A stretch of 64,000 nt of DNA, from NCBI RefSeq assembly GCF_004403065.1, contig NZ_SOHA01000028.1, positions 34,364-98,363 of the forward strand, in the 5' to 3' direction. Both the position numbers and the translations under genes were made by a program. This DNA comes from Cryobacterium cryoconiti. GTDB lineage: Bacteria; Actinomycetota; Actinomycetes; Actinomycetales; Microbacteriaceae. How positions within the stretch are numbered: position 1 is the first letter of the stretch; each line of letters begins with the position of its first letter. Below are positions 54,044 through 62,954 of the stretch, one piece after another. Under the pieces are notes generated by a model. That model was not told the DNA's origin. It made no database searches and saw only the letters and a list, made by a program, of their open reading frames with translations.

Positions 54044-56050
54044 GTGCCTCGTCTCGTGCGGATTCTCGGTCCGGTAGTGCTCCTGCTGGTGGCCACGCTG
54101 ACGACGCTCGTCGCTCTCGCCTACGGCGGAGGCGCCACGGCCCAGTTGCTGGCCGATCCTGGGCCTGTCGTGCGTTGGGGTCTGCCGCTGGCCAAGGTGC
54201 TCGTCAACATCAGTGCCGCGGGCACGATCGGCGCCCTCGTGCTCACCCTCTTCGCGTTGAGCCCCAGGGAGAGCGAGTACAACGCGGCCCTCGATTTCGC
54301 CGCCGGCTCCGCCGCCGTGTTCACCGTGGCATCCGCCCTCACCGGCTTCTTCACCTTCCTGCAGGTGACCACGATCCCGCTCAGCTTCGACGACCGGTTC
54401 AGCGCCACCGCCGGACAGTTCTTCAGCGACATCGCCATCGGGCAGGCCTGGCTGGCCACCACCCTGATAGCCGCCTTCGTGACCGTGCTGTGCTTCGCTG
54501 TGCGCTCTCTGACCGGCCTGATCTTCGTCGCGGTTCTCGCCGTCGGCGCTCTGGTTCCGATGGCCCTGCAGGGTCACGCAGCCGGCGCGGAGGGGCACGA
54601 CGTGGCCATCACCGCCCTGGGTCTGCACCTGGCCTTCGCCGCGGTGTGGCTGGGCGGCCTGTTGACGATCATCGTGCTGCAGAAGCAGCTGGCGGGCGGC
54701 CGCATCGGCGTGGTGCTGGCCCGCTACTCGTCGCTCGCCCTGGTCAGCTTCATCGTGGTCGCCGCGTCCGGCTACGTCGGCGCCGAACTGCGCCTGGGTG
54801 CCTGGGACCGCCTGCTGACGCCCTACGGCGTCCTCGTGCTGGTCAAGGTGCTCGCGCTCACCGCGCTCGGCGGTTTCGGCGTGCTGCAACGCCGGTTCCT
54901 GATCGGGCGGATGCTGCGGAGCACTCCCACGCCGTCGTCGGGTTCGGCCCCGCGCGCCGGTGTCTGGTTCTGGTGGCTCGTCGTGTCCGAATTGGCGTTC
55001 ATGGGAATCGCCTCCGGCGCCGCTGCCGCGCTGGCCAAGACCGCCACTCCGGTGGAACAGATCACGGCGACCGAGATCCCCACCTCAACGCCCGCGCAGA
55101 TCCTGACCGGGGAGCTGCTGCCGCCACCGCTGACGTTCAGCCGGTACTTCACCGAGTGGAACTTCGACCTGGCCTGGGTGCTGTTCTGTGCGTTCGCGAT
55201 CTTCTTCTACCTGGCCGGGGTGCGCCGCCTGCACCGCCGCGGCGACAAGTGGCCGCTCTTCCGCACCGTGCTCTGGGTGATCGGCATGCTCATCCTGTTC
55301 TACATCACCAACGGCGGTGCGAACCTCTACGCGAAGTACCTCTTCTCCTCGCACATGCTCATGCACATGGCCCTGACCATGCTCGTTCCGGTCTTCCTGG
55401 TGCCGGGGGCGCCGGTCACCCTGGCCGCACGCGCCATCCGCAAGCGCCAGGACGACAGCCGCGGCCCGCGCGAGTGGATCCTGCTGGCCGTGCACTCCCG
55501 GTACGCGGGTTTCCTGGCCAACCCGCTCGTCGCGGCCGTGCTCTTCGCCGGGTCGCTGTGGGTGTTCTACTACTCGGCGTTGTTCAGCTGGGCGACGACG
55601 GACCACATCGGCCACGAGTGGATGATCGTGCACTTCCTGATCACCGGCTACCTGTTCGTGCAGTCGCTGATCGGCATCGACCCGGTGCCGTACCGCCTGC
55701 CCTATGCCGGTCGCCTGCTGCTCCTGCTCGGCACCATGGCTTTCCACGCCTTCTTCGGTGTGACCATGATGACCGGCACCGGTCTGCTTCTGGCCGACTG
55801 GTACGGGGCCATGGGACGGGACTGGGGTCTCAGCGGCATCGAGGACCAGCAGATGGGCGGCGGGATCGCCTGGAGCGTCGGTGAGATCCCGACGATCGCC
55901 CTGGCGATCGCGGTGGCGATTCAGTGGAGCCGCAGCGACGCGAAGGAAACCCGCCGTAAGGACCGCAACGCGGACCGCACCGGCGACGCCGAACTGATCC
56001 GGTACAACGCGGCCCTCGCCCGGCTGGCCGACCGCGACCGCGTGGAGTGA
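54044..56050 (+). CDS. CopD-CtaG fusion: copper transport / cytochrome oxidase assembly
   Basis: 668 aa from GTG 54044. The N-terminal ~330 residues are a CopD-like domain with about nine helices (QGHAAGAEGHDVAITALGLH carries conserved His residues). The C-terminal ~300 residues are the caa3-type CtaG domain (FSRYFTEWNFDLAWVLFCAF, SSHMLMHMALTMLVPVFLVP, GHEWMIVHFLITGYLFV, AFHAFFGVTMMTGTGLL), again with many membrane His and Met residues. The fusion is common in actinobacteria. It probably brings copper across the membrane for cytochrome c oxidase; compare PCuAC at 35.5 kb. Confidence 0.92.
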   Translation: MPRLVRILGPVVLLLVATLTTLVALAYGGGATAQLLADPGPVVRWGLPLAKVLVNISAAGTIGALVLTLFALSPRESEYNAALDFAAGSAAVFTVASALTGFFTFLQVTTIPLSFDDRFSATAGQFFSDIAIGQAWLATTLIAAFVTVLCFAVRSLTGLIFVAVLAVGALVPMALQGHAAGAEGHDVAITALGLHLAFAAVWLGGLLTIIVLQKQLAGGRIGVVLARYSSLALVSFIVVAASGYVGAELRLGAWDRLLTPYGVLVLVKVLALTALGGFGVLQRRFLIGRMLRSTPTPSSGSAPRAGVWFWWLVVSELAFMGIASGAAAALAKTATPVEQITATEIPTSTPAQILTGELLPPPLTFSRYFTEWNFDLAWVLFCAFAIFFYLAGVRRLHRRGDKWPLFRTVLWVIGMLILFYITNGGANLYAKYLFSSHMLMHMALTMLVPVFLVPGAPVTLAARAIRKRQDDSRGPREWILLAVHSRYAGFLANPLVAAVLFAGSLWVFYYSALFSWATTDHIGHEWMIVHFLITGYLFVQSLIGIDPVPYRLPYAGRLLLLLGTMAFHAFFGVTMMTGTGLLLADWYGAMGRDWGLSGIEDQQMGGGIAWSVGEIPTIALAIAVAIQWSRSDAKETRRKDRNADRTGDAELIRYNAALARLADRDRVE

Positions 56051-56071
56051 GCGGTACGCCCGGCGTGACGC

Positions 56072-57121
56072 TCAGCGCAGCTGGAGGGCGAGCGAGCCGT
56101 TCGGGTTCACGGTCACGCTGATGCCGACGGAGAAGGCCACGTCCTCGTCTCGCACGACGACGTCGCCGTCGAAGAGCGACTGCACCTTGACCACGATGTG
56201 CGCCTGCCCTGCGGTGTCCGGCATGTCGAACGTGGTGTCGCCGGCCGTCAGGGTGACCGCCGGGTACTGGGCGATGGACCAGATCGGGTCGTCCAGAACC
56301 CGGTCGTCGATCTCGATGCCGAACGGGCAGTTCGAGGGCTGCAGCACCTGCTGCGTGGTGCAGTCGTCGAGGAAACGGTCCAGCTCGGTCTGGACCTGAC
56401 TGAGGAATTGGTCGTTGGGCTGGGCGTCGATCGTGACATCCGTCGGCCCGGAGGCCGTGACCGGCACCGATTGCGGGACCGCGTCCAGCAGCGGGGAGGT
56501 GTGCCCGAACGAGTACACCGCGGGGGCGAAGGCCAGGTAGTCCGCCTGGTTCGAGAACGTTGCCGGTGCGTCGTCCGCGGCGTGCGCACGCGTGTCGAGA
56601 GTGAGCCGGTTGACCGAGAACGTCGCCTGGTGCAGCACGGTCACCTGCAGCACGGCCAGGGGGCTGGTCTCGAAGCGCCAGCTGTCGAAGACGCCGAAGA
56701 AGGTGCCTGCGCTCTCCACCTCGAAGGTCATCGTCGCGGGGGCGTCGTCGAGTTGGAATTCGTAGCTGACCGTGTGGTGGCCCGGCGTCGTCTCCTCGTC
56801 GCCGGTGAGACGGATGTCGGTGAGCTCACCGAGCACCGAGTCCCGCAGCAGAGTCTCGGGGAGGTTCTGCGGCAGCGCGTCCGCGTCCAGTTGCGCCTTC
56901 GTGGGGGTGACCCCGGGCAGCAGGAGCGCGCTGGCGGTGTCCTGGCGGGCCAGGGCGTCGAGGTACTGCCGCACGAAGCCGCTGGCGCTGTAGAGGTCGC
57001 GGTTGAGTGAACCGATCGTCGCCACCAGAGCCGCGCCGAGGAGAGCCGCGATCAGCACCACGGCCACGAGCGCTCGCCGCTGGTTGCGCTGTCGCCTGCC
57101 GTCCCGGTTGCCCACTCCCAC
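56072..57121 (-). CDS. Conserved single-pass membrane protein, unknown
   Basis: 349 aa. A basic N-terminus (RDGRRQRNQRR) is followed by one helix (ALVAVVLIAALLGAALVATI) and about 310 extracytoplasmic residues rich in beta-prone, acidic sequence. A Cys pair in DDCTTQQVLQPSNCPFG could form a disulfide. Hydrophilic alpha/beta segments such as SGFVRQYLDALARQDTASAL recall membrane-anchored NTF2-like or lumazine-binding domains, but this is weak. I do not recognise the family. It is divergent from the helicase gene. Confidence 0.75.
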   Translation of the reverse strand: MGVGNRDGRRQRNQRRALVAVVLIAALLGAALVATIGSLNRDLYSASGFVRQYLDALARQDTASALLLPGVTPTKAQLDADALPQNLPETLLRDSVLGELTDIRLTGDEETTPGHHTVSYEFQLDDAPATMTFEVESAGTFFGVFDSWRFETSPLAVLQVTVLHQATFSVNRLTLDTRAHAADDAPATFSNQADYLAFAPAVYSFGHTSPLLDAVPQSVPVTASGPTDVTIDAQPNDQFLSQVQTELDRFLDDCTTQQVLQPSNCPFGIEIDDRVLDDPIWSIAQYPAVTLTAGDTTFDMPDTAGQAHIVVKVQSLFDGDVVVRDEDVAFSVGISVTVNPNGSLALQLR

Positions 57122-57225
57122 ATCCTACGGGGCGGGTTCTCCACGGACCCGTCAAGCGGGACGGTCGCGTGCAGCCGGGCCGGATACAGTGGTATGTCCC
57201 GTCCGAACCCATCGAAAGCGCCGCC

Positions 57226-58536
57226 GTGTCTGAGATTCCACTGTCGCGTGAGCAGGCCGAAGTGTTCCAGGCCATCGAGGGCACAAAGCAGAACGTGTTC
57301 GTCACGGGGCGGGCCGGCACCGGCAAGTCGACGCTCCTGAACCACCTGTCCTGGAACACGAGCAAGCAGATCGTGATCGCCGCTCCCACCGGGGTCGCGG
57401 CGCTGAATGTGGGCGGCCAGACCATCCACTCGCTGTTCCGCCTGCCGATCGGCGTCATCGCCGACAATGCGATCGATCAGTCCGACCAGGTGCGCAAACT
57501 GCTCAACACCATCGACACCGTCGTCATCGACGAGGTGTCCATGGTCAACGCCGACCTGATGGATGCGATCGACCGCAGCCTGCGTCAGGCGCGGCAGCGT
57601 CCGAACGACACCTTCGGCGGCGCGCAGATCGTACTGTTCGGCGACCCCTACCAGCTGGCCCCGGTGCCGGGAGACTCCGACGAGCGCGCGTACTTCGCAG
57701 ACACCTACCGGTCGATGTGGTTCTTCGACGCGAAGGTGTGGCAGGGCGCGGACCTGCGCATCTTCGAGCTCACCGAGGTGCACCGCCAGCGCGACGCCGA
57801 CTTCAAACACATGCTCAACGCGGTGCGTCACGGACAGGTCACGGCCGAGATCGGTGGCGCCCTCAACGCCGCGGGTGCCCGCACCCCGCCCAGCGAGGGC
57901 GTGATCACGCTGGCCACCCGCAACGATTCCGTGAACCGCATCAACGCATCCGCCCTGAAGCGGCTGTCCGGCAAGGCGCTCACCGCCAAGGCGGACGTCA
58001 CCGGTGACTTCGGCGGGCGCACGTTCCCTGCCGACGAGGTGCTCGAGCTGAAGGTCGGCGCCCAGGTCATGTTCCTGCGCAACGACTCCAATCAGGATGG
58101 CGGGCCGCGCTGGGTGAACGGCAGCATCGGCACCGTCACCCGCGTCGATTCCACGGTCTACGTCGACATCGACGGCGAGACGCACGAGGTGGAACCAGCG
58201 GTGTGGGAGAAGTTCAAGTACACCTATAACCCGACGACCAAGAAGCTGCGCAAAGACGTCGTGGCCGAGTTCACCCAGTTCCCGCTGCGGCTGGCGTGGG
58301 CGGTCACCATCCACAAGTCACAGGGTGCCACCTACGAGCGGGCGGTCGTCGACCTCGGGGCACGCGTGTTCAGCCCTGGACAGACCTACGTGGCCCTCAG
58401 CCGGCTGACGAGCCTGGACGGCCTCTACCTGACCCGTCCGCTGCGCCCGAGCGACATGATCGTCGACGAGAACGTGAAACGGTTCATGCGCGGCCCGCGT
58501 CCCGCCGCCGCCCGCCCGGTCACCCCCGCCGACTAG
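57226..58536 (+). CDS. Pif1-like SF1B helicase
   Basis: 436 aa from GTG 57226; an ATG at 57194 is out of frame. Helicase motifs: I FVTGRAGTGKSTLLNHL, Ia AAPTGVAALNVGG, II VVIDEVSMVNADLMD, III IVLFGDPYQLAPV, IV TEVHRQRDADFKH, V/VI LAWAVTIHKSQGATYERA and YVALSRLTSLDGLYL. It is a lean bacterial Pif1 without extra N- or C-terminal domains. Pif1 helicases unwind G-quadruplexes and help replication past obstacles, a role that suits a GC-rich genome; the role here is inferred. Confidence 0.9.
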   Translation: MSEIPLSREQAEVFQAIEGTKQNVFVTGRAGTGKSTLLNHLSWNTSKQIVIAAPTGVAALNVGGQTIHSLFRLPIGVIADNAIDQSDQVRKLLNTIDTVVIDEVSMVNADLMDAIDRSLRQARQRPNDTFGGAQIVLFGDPYQLAPVPGDSDERAYFADTYRSMWFFDAKVWQGADLRIFELTEVHRQRDADFKHMLNAVRHGQVTAEIGGALNAAGARTPPSEGVITLATRNDSVNRINASALKRLSGKALTAKADVTGDFGGRTFPADEVLELKVGAQVMFLRNDSNQDGGPRWVNGSIGTVTRVDSTVYVDIDGETHEVEPAVWEKFKYTYNPTTKKLRKDVVAEFTQFPLRLAWAVTIHKSQGATYERAVVDLGARVFSPGQTYVALSRLTSLDGLYLTRPLRPSDMIVDENVKRFMRGPRPAAARPVTPAD

Positions 58537-58690
58537 GTATACCCGGCAGTCGCCCCGGGCGGCAGCGTGCTCCCGGCACCTGCCTCTGACGAATTCGTCA
58601 GGGTGGCAAGGGGCAGAGGCCGGGCCGCGGCGTGGGTACACTCCCTCGTGCAGGGGGAGTCCCTGACCGCGACGCGATGGGGGCCAGGCC

Positions 58691-60010
58691 ATGAATCTCG
58701 GACGGGCAACGAACGGCCACACACCGCCCCGCACGGGTCAGCCCCGGCACCATCGGGTACCGGCTCTCGCTCTGGGGGCCGCACTGGTACTGACGGCGTG
58801 CACCTCCGCAGCGGATGCGTTCCCCGAGGCGCGCAGGCAGGCTCAGCTTCCCTTCTCGGCCGAGGTCACGGCTCGGCTGGAGGCCGTGCTCATCGAAGCG
58901 AAGACCCTGGCCGGTGCGACCGGGGCGCTTGCGGGGGTCTGGGCGCCGTGGGCCGGCAGTTGGGTGGCGGCACCCGGCTCGGCGTCGGCCACGTCTCCCG
59001 GCCCGCTCATCCCGGAGATGAGCTTCCGGATCGGCACCAACACCACCGCGCTGACCTGCACCGTTCTGCTCCGGCTGGTCGAGGAGGGCGAGGTGCGGCT
59101 CGACGACCCTGTGTCGACCTACCTTCCCCGGATGGTGGGTCTGGAGGGGATCACCCTCGGGCAGCTCTGCCGCAACACGTCCGGCCTGGCCGATCACACC
59201 CCGCTGCTGGCACCGCAGTTCGTGAGCAACCCCACCCGCCGGTGGTCGACGAAGGAGCTCGTCGCGAGCGGCACCGGGGCGCCGCGGGTCGCGTTGCCCG
59301 GTGGAATCTGGTCGCCGTCGGACACCGGGATCGTGCTGCTCGGCCTGGCCCTGCAGCAGGCGACCGGCCGCGACTGGCCGTGGCTCTACCGGCACTACGT
59401 GTTCGAACCGCTGGGGATGACCGCCACGAGCCTGCCCTCCGCCGACGAGGTGACGCTCCCGGGAGAGAGCCCCCGCGGCTACGCCGCAGCGCTCGATCCG
59501 GCGGGGGAGGCGCGCTGCGGGAGCATGATCGATGTGACCGAGTTGTCCCCGTCGACGGGCGGGGTGGCCGCCGGCGCGGTATCCGATCTCGCCGACCTCA
59601 CAGTCTGGGCGCAGGCGCTGGCCGCCGGGACCCTCCTCACCGACCAGGCGACGGATGCCCAGTGGGCGCCCGTGCCGAGCGGCGGCGCTGCCCCCGGCTG
59701 GCAGCAGCACGGCCTCGGTGCCGAGAGGTTCGGCCCGCTGGTGGGGCAGAGCGGCGCGATCCCCGGATTCATCTCGGCGGCGATGGCCGACCCGGACAGC
59801 GGGCTCACGGTTGTCGTCGTGTTCAACAACTCCACGTCGGGCCGCGGATTCGCCGAGGCCGTCGCCCGGCGACTGGCGGCCGTGGCGGCCTCCGCCCCGG
59901 CGAGGGGCGATGGACCGGCACCCCGACTGGACCTGCCCTGGTCGGAGGAACAGGCGGCGGAGGCGATCCGGGCCGCGGCGGTCTGTCCCCCGCCCGATCG
60001 GGCAGAGTAG
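58691..60010 (+). CDS. Beta-lactamase-fold (class C / PF00144) lipoprotein, catalytic motifs lost
   Basis: 439 aa. Lipoprotein signal with lipobox LTAC (Cys37). The fold is clear (RLVEEGEVRLDDPVSTYLP, LCRNTSGLADH, VFEPLGMTATSL, GAIPGF). All three active-site motifs are changed: SxxK is TNTT (116-119, in SFRIGTNTTAL), YxN is PSD (209-211, in GGIWSPSDTGIVLLG) and HxG is QSG (353-355, in LVGQSGAIPG). So it is probably not a hydrolase but a binding or scaffolding protein on the outer face of the membrane. A second in-frame start is not needed. No sign of frame damage. Confidence 0.88.
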   Translation: MNLGRATNGHTPPRTGQPRHHRVPALALGAALVLTACTSAADAFPEARRQAQLPFSAEVTARLEAVLIEAKTLAGATGALAGVWAPWAGSWVAAPGSASATSPGPLIPEMSFRIGTNTTALTCTVLLRLVEEGEVRLDDPVSTYLPRMVGLEGITLGQLCRNTSGLADHTPLLAPQFVSNPTRRWSTKELVASGTGAPRVALPGGIWSPSDTGIVLLGLALQQATGRDWPWLYRHYVFEPLGMTATSLPSADEVTLPGESPRGYAAALDPAGEARCGSMIDVTELSPSTGGVAAGAVSDLADLTVWAQALAAGTLLTDQATDAQWAPVPSGGAAPGWQQHGLGAERFGPLVGQSGAIPGFISAAMADPDSGLTVVVVFNNSTSGRGFAEAVARRLAAVAASAPARGDGPAPRLDLPWSEEQAAEAIRAAAVCPPPDRAE

Positions 60011-60036
60011 AACCCCATCAGGCGCGGCCCTGCCGC

Positions 60037-60042
60037 TAGGAT
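60037..60042 (+). promoter_or_regulatory. -10 hexamer for a leaderless mRNA of the DinB-fold gene
   Basis: TAGGAT followed by six bases (CTCCGC) and the ATG at 60049. Confidence 0.7.
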
Positions 60043-60048
60043 CTCCGC

Positions 60049-60570
60049 ATGGCAATCATCGCGGACGTCAAGGATTGGACCTGGGTGCTCGAGCGCCCCT
60101 GCCCGGAGTGCGGTTTCTCCGCAGCCGAGGCCGCCTTCGATCGGATCCCGGGGTTGGTGCGCGAGAACGCGGCGCGCTGGGAGCCGGTCCTGCTGCGCTC
60201 GGACGTTACCCGGCGCCCCGACGACCACACCTGGTCCGCCCTTGAGTATGCGGCTCACGTGCGTGACGTCTTCCGCATCTTCGACCACCGCCTGGCGCTC
60301 ATGCTCGCCGAGGACGACCCGGCCTTTCCAAGCTGGGATCAGGACGCCACGGCGGTGGCCGAGCGGTACAACGAGCAGGAGCCGGCGATCGTGGCCCGTG
60401 AACTCGCCGAGGCCGCAGCATCCGTCGCCGATGCCTTCGCCGTTGTTCCGCCGGACCGGCAGGGTCGCACCGGCCGCCGCGGCGATGGCGCCCGGTTCAC
60501 CGTGATCACGATGGCGCAGTACTTCGTGCACGATCCGGTGCATCACCTGCACGACGTCGCCGGAGACTGA
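60049..60570 (+). CDS. DinB-superfamily protein
   Basis: 173 aa. Four-helix DinB/YfiT-like fold; metal-ligand His pattern AAHVRDVFRIFDHR and YFVHDPVHHLHDV near the C-terminus. A Cys pair PCPECGFS near residue 18 is an unusual N-terminal feature of the actinobacterial group. Such proteins are thought to be metal-dependent thiol or glutathione/mycothiol-linked enzymes; the substrate is unknown. A bidirectional terminator separates it from the convergent GlsB gene. Confidence 0.85.
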   Translation: MAIIADVKDWTWVLERPCPECGFSAAEAAFDRIPGLVRENAARWEPVLLRSDVTRRPDDHTWSALEYAAHVRDVFRIFDHRLALMLAEDDPAFPSWDQDATAVAERYNEQEPAIVARELAEAAASVADAFAVVPPDRQGRTGRRGDGARFTVITMAQYFVHDPVHHLHDVAGD

Positions 60571-60621
60571 CGCCGGCAGAGCCAGCAGGCCTGTCCTGTC
60601 CGGTTGCCGGAGAATTGGGTA

Positions 60622-60665
60622 CAAAAAAACGGGCGCACCCCCCAATGGTGCGCCCGTTCTTTTTG
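60622..60665. terminator. Bidirectional Rho-independent terminator
   Basis: Stem AACGGGCGCACC / GGTGCGCCCGTT with AAAAAA on the left and TTCTTTTT on the right, so it works in both directions between convergent genes. Confidence 0.95.
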
Positions 60666-60677
60666 TTGTGCTGTGGC

Positions 60678-60944
60678 TTAGGCGCGGCTACGGCGTCCCG
60701 TGAGCGCACCGTAGATGACGAGAACGATGATGGAGCCGGCGATGGCGAGGAGCCAGGTCGAGATGTCGAAGAAGTTCTCGAGTCCGGTGCCGAAGATGAC
60801 CGAGCCGAGGAAACCACCGAGGAACGCACCGAGCACGCCGAGGATGAGGGTGATGACCCAGCCGCCGCCCTGGTTGCCCGGGAGGATGGCCTTGGCGATG
60901 GCGCCGGCGATGAGTCCGAGAATGAGGAATCCGATGAAGCCCAT
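60678..60944 (-). CDS. GlsB/YeaQ/YmgE-family small membrane protein
   Basis: 88 aa with three helices (IGFLILGLIAGAIAKAILPG; GWVITLILGVLGAFLGGFLG; WLLAIAGSIIVLVIYGAL), the Transgly_assoc/GlsB signature, and AAGGACA before the ATG. It is 65 nt downstream of the Asp23-family gene on the same strand, so the two are probably an envelope-stress pair. Confidence 0.92.
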   Translation of the reverse strand: MGFIGFLILGLIAGAIAKAILPGNQGGGWVITLILGVLGAFLGGFLGSVIFGTGLENFFDISTWLLAIAGSIIVLVIYGALTGRRSRA

Positions 60945-61009
60945 AATTTGTCCTTGAGTCTTTCTGCTTGGTTGCGTACTGGTGAGGGGTGAAGTGAAGC
61001 TGGGTGGGA

Positions 61010-61441
61010 CTAGTCGGGCAGAACGGTGTCTGCCTCGTCGGAGTCCGAGTCGGTGTCATCGTCTGACGCCTGGTGCACGTCCCTGACGGTCACCTCGACG
61101 TCTCTGACCTGCATGCCGACGATCGTCTCGATCGCGTTCTGGATGGCGGAGCGAACGTCGCCGGCCACCTTCTGCAGTTCGTGCGGGTATTCGACAACGA
61201 TGGAGATGGCGACGGATGCCGCTCCGTTCTCCACAGTGACGCTCACGCCGGGTGCGAGGTCGACTCCGCTGATCGCCTCGCGGAGTGAGCTGAGCGCCCG
61301 TACCGCTTTGCCGCCGAGCGTGTAGACGCCCGGAACTTCGCGGGCGGCGATGCCGACGACCTTAGCGACGACGCCATCGGTGATGACGGTCTTTCCCGGC
61401 CCGGTCTGTGAATCGGGTGCGGGGATGCTTTGGTCAGCCAT
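61010..61441 (-). CDS. Asp23/Gls24-family envelope stress protein
   Basis: 143 aa from the ATG at 61439-61441; an upstream ATG at 61489 adds a non-conserved stretch. Domain: ITDGVVAKVVGIAAREVPGV, VDLAPGVSVTVENGAAS, VRDVEVTVRDVH. The tail is acidic (DDDTDSDSDEADTV). In staphylococci Asp23 is tethered at the membrane by AmaP; here the small GlsB protein may be a partner, by inference. Confidence 0.93.
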   Translation of the reverse strand: MADQSIPAPDSQTGPGKTVITDGVVAKVVGIAAREVPGVYTLGGKAVRALSSLREAISGVDLAPGVSVTVENGAASVAISIVVEYPHELQKVAGDVRSAIQNAIETIVGMQVRDVEVTVRDVHQASDDDTDSDSDEADTVLPD

Positions 61442-61582
61442 GGTGGGATCCAATCTGTTGCGGCGCGCAGGACGAATCCCGGGCGACACTAGTAAGACGG
61501 GGCCCGGTCGGGATTCGTCACGCGGATATCAAAAAAAGTTTTGAAACGGGTGTGAAACGGATGGGGGAGGAGATCGTGCCGG

Positions 61583-62476
61583 TCAGCCGGAGACGTCGAA
61601 CACGACGCTCATGGTGTGGCTCTGGCCGGCGTCGAGGTGCACCTGGTCACGGCGCACGTTCGCCGTTTCCACACAGACCATACCCGGCCACTCGTCGTCG
61701 CCGAAGTCGGCCAGTGTCGAGGCCTTGTCGGTCCAGGGGTTCCAGACCACCGTGCTGTCGGACCTGTCCGCTTCGATCGTGATCATGCGTCCGTCCGGGT
61801 CCGTCACGGTGGCGCTGCCGCGGCTGCCCAGGTAGAGGCGGTCCGTCTCGGCGGTGAAGCGCACGGGGGTGCTCTCCGCTGGTTCGGTGAGCCCGGTGAC
61901 CTGGTTCAGGATCGGGGTGCCCTGCAACCCGGAGACCGTCGTGCCGCGCACCTCGCTCACCCGCAGATAGGTGTGCAGAGCCTCTTCGAACGTGACGGCA
62001 TCCGTCTCGAGGTTGGTGACCCGCAGGGCGAGGGTCAGCCGGGCGCCGACCGTGACCGTGTAGACAGCCTCGAAGCGGTGGGGCCAGGCCGAGGCGCGCG
62101 TGGCGGCGGTGTCGGTGAGGCGCAAGACCAGGACGACGTCGTCGCCGGTCTCGTGGGCGTCGACGAACTCCCACTCGCTCAGGCGGGCGAAGCCGTGCGA
62201 CGGCGCGGCCGGGTCGGTCGCGTTCGCACCGAACCAGGGGAAGCAGATCGGAACGCCGCCGCGGATGGCGGCGGCGGCCTCGAACCGGCTCGCCTCGCTC
62301 AGGAAGAGGAGCGGGTCGCCGCCGGCGGGCGTGAAACCGGTGACCTGAGCGCCGTGCAGGTAGACCTCGGCGGAACCGGCCCGGCCGGCCACGCGCACGA
62401 CGGTCAGCCCTCCCGTGCCCTCTTCACAATGAACGGATGCGGGAAGAGTCGCGGGTGCGGAATGTGTGGGAGACAT
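61583..62476 (-). CDS. D-hexose-6-phosphate mutarotase (YeaD family)
   Basis: 297 aa from the ATG at 62474-62476. Galactose-mutarotase-like beta-sandwich: AEVYLHGAQVTGFTPAG, GGVPICFPWFG, SHGFARLSEWEF (catalytic-type His), FEEALHTYLRVSEV (second His) and VVWNPWTDKA with VCVETANV near the end. Interconverts alpha and beta glucose-6-phosphate. A different start 11 codons upstream is possible. Confidence 0.93.
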   Translation of the reverse strand: MSPTHSAPATLPASVHCEEGTGGLTVVRVAGRAGSAEVYLHGAQVTGFTPAGGDPLLFLSEASRFEAAAAIRGGVPICFPWFGANATDPAAPSHGFARLSEWEFVDAHETGDDVVLVLRLTDTAATRASAWPHRFEAVYTVTVGARLTLALRVTNLETDAVTFEEALHTYLRVSEVRGTTVSGLQGTPILNQVTGLTEPAESTPVRFTAETDRLYLGSRGSATVTDPDGRMITIEADRSDSTVVWNPWTDKASTLADFGDDEWPGMVCVETANVRRDQVHLDAGQSHTMSVVFDVSG

Positions 62477-62566
62477 GACCCCAGTGTTGCAGTTGCCCGG
62501 TTTGCGCATGGTTCGGGCCCGGCCCCGGAGTAACGTGCAGCTGTACCGGAGTCGAAAGGTGGAACC

Positions 62567-62836
62567 ATGTCAGGCATTCCCGAGGTCAGTGTTCCCGAAG
62601 ACGTTGAGAAGCCGGGCCGTTTCCGGGCGCGGCACTGGCGTGATTTGAGCCGGGGCCGCCAGATCGCGGTCCTCGTGGGAGCGGCGGTGCAGATCACCCT
62701 GGCCGCGACGGCCTGGATCGACCTCGCGAAGCGGCCCGCCGGCACGGTCAACGGATCAAAACGGCTCTGGGCGGCGATCATCGGCGTCAACTACGTCGGT
62801 CCGATCGCGTACTTCCTCGCGGGCAGACGCCGCTGA
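62567..62836 (+). CDS. PLDc_N-type small membrane protein
   Basis: 89 aa, AAAGGTGG before the ATG at 62567. A basic, soluble N-terminal third (KPGRFRARHWRDLSRGRQ) is followed by two helices (IAVLVGAAVQITLAATAWID; AAIIGVNYVGPIAYFLAG). The last part matches the phospholipase D N-terminal-like domain that occurs alone in many actinobacterial proteins. No enzymatic domain. Function unknown. Confidence 0.75.
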   Translation: MSGIPEVSVPEDVEKPGRFRARHWRDLSRGRQIAVLVGAAVQITLAATAWIDLAKRPAGTVNGSKRLWAAIIGVNYVGPIAYFLAGRRR

Positions 62837-62954
62837 CGGCGACCGCGCCGGCCACCGGCTCCTGTTCGGCAGCCCGGTGCGGTGCACGCGCGATGGGGCT
62901 ACCATCGCAGCGGCCCCGGCGCTCGCCGGGACGGTGCGACACGAGGAGGTTCCT

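Noticed and set aside
54175..55884. 569-aa open frame on the + strand
   Set aside because: Out-of-frame shadow inside copD-ctaG, Arg/His/Pro-rich, no conserved motif.
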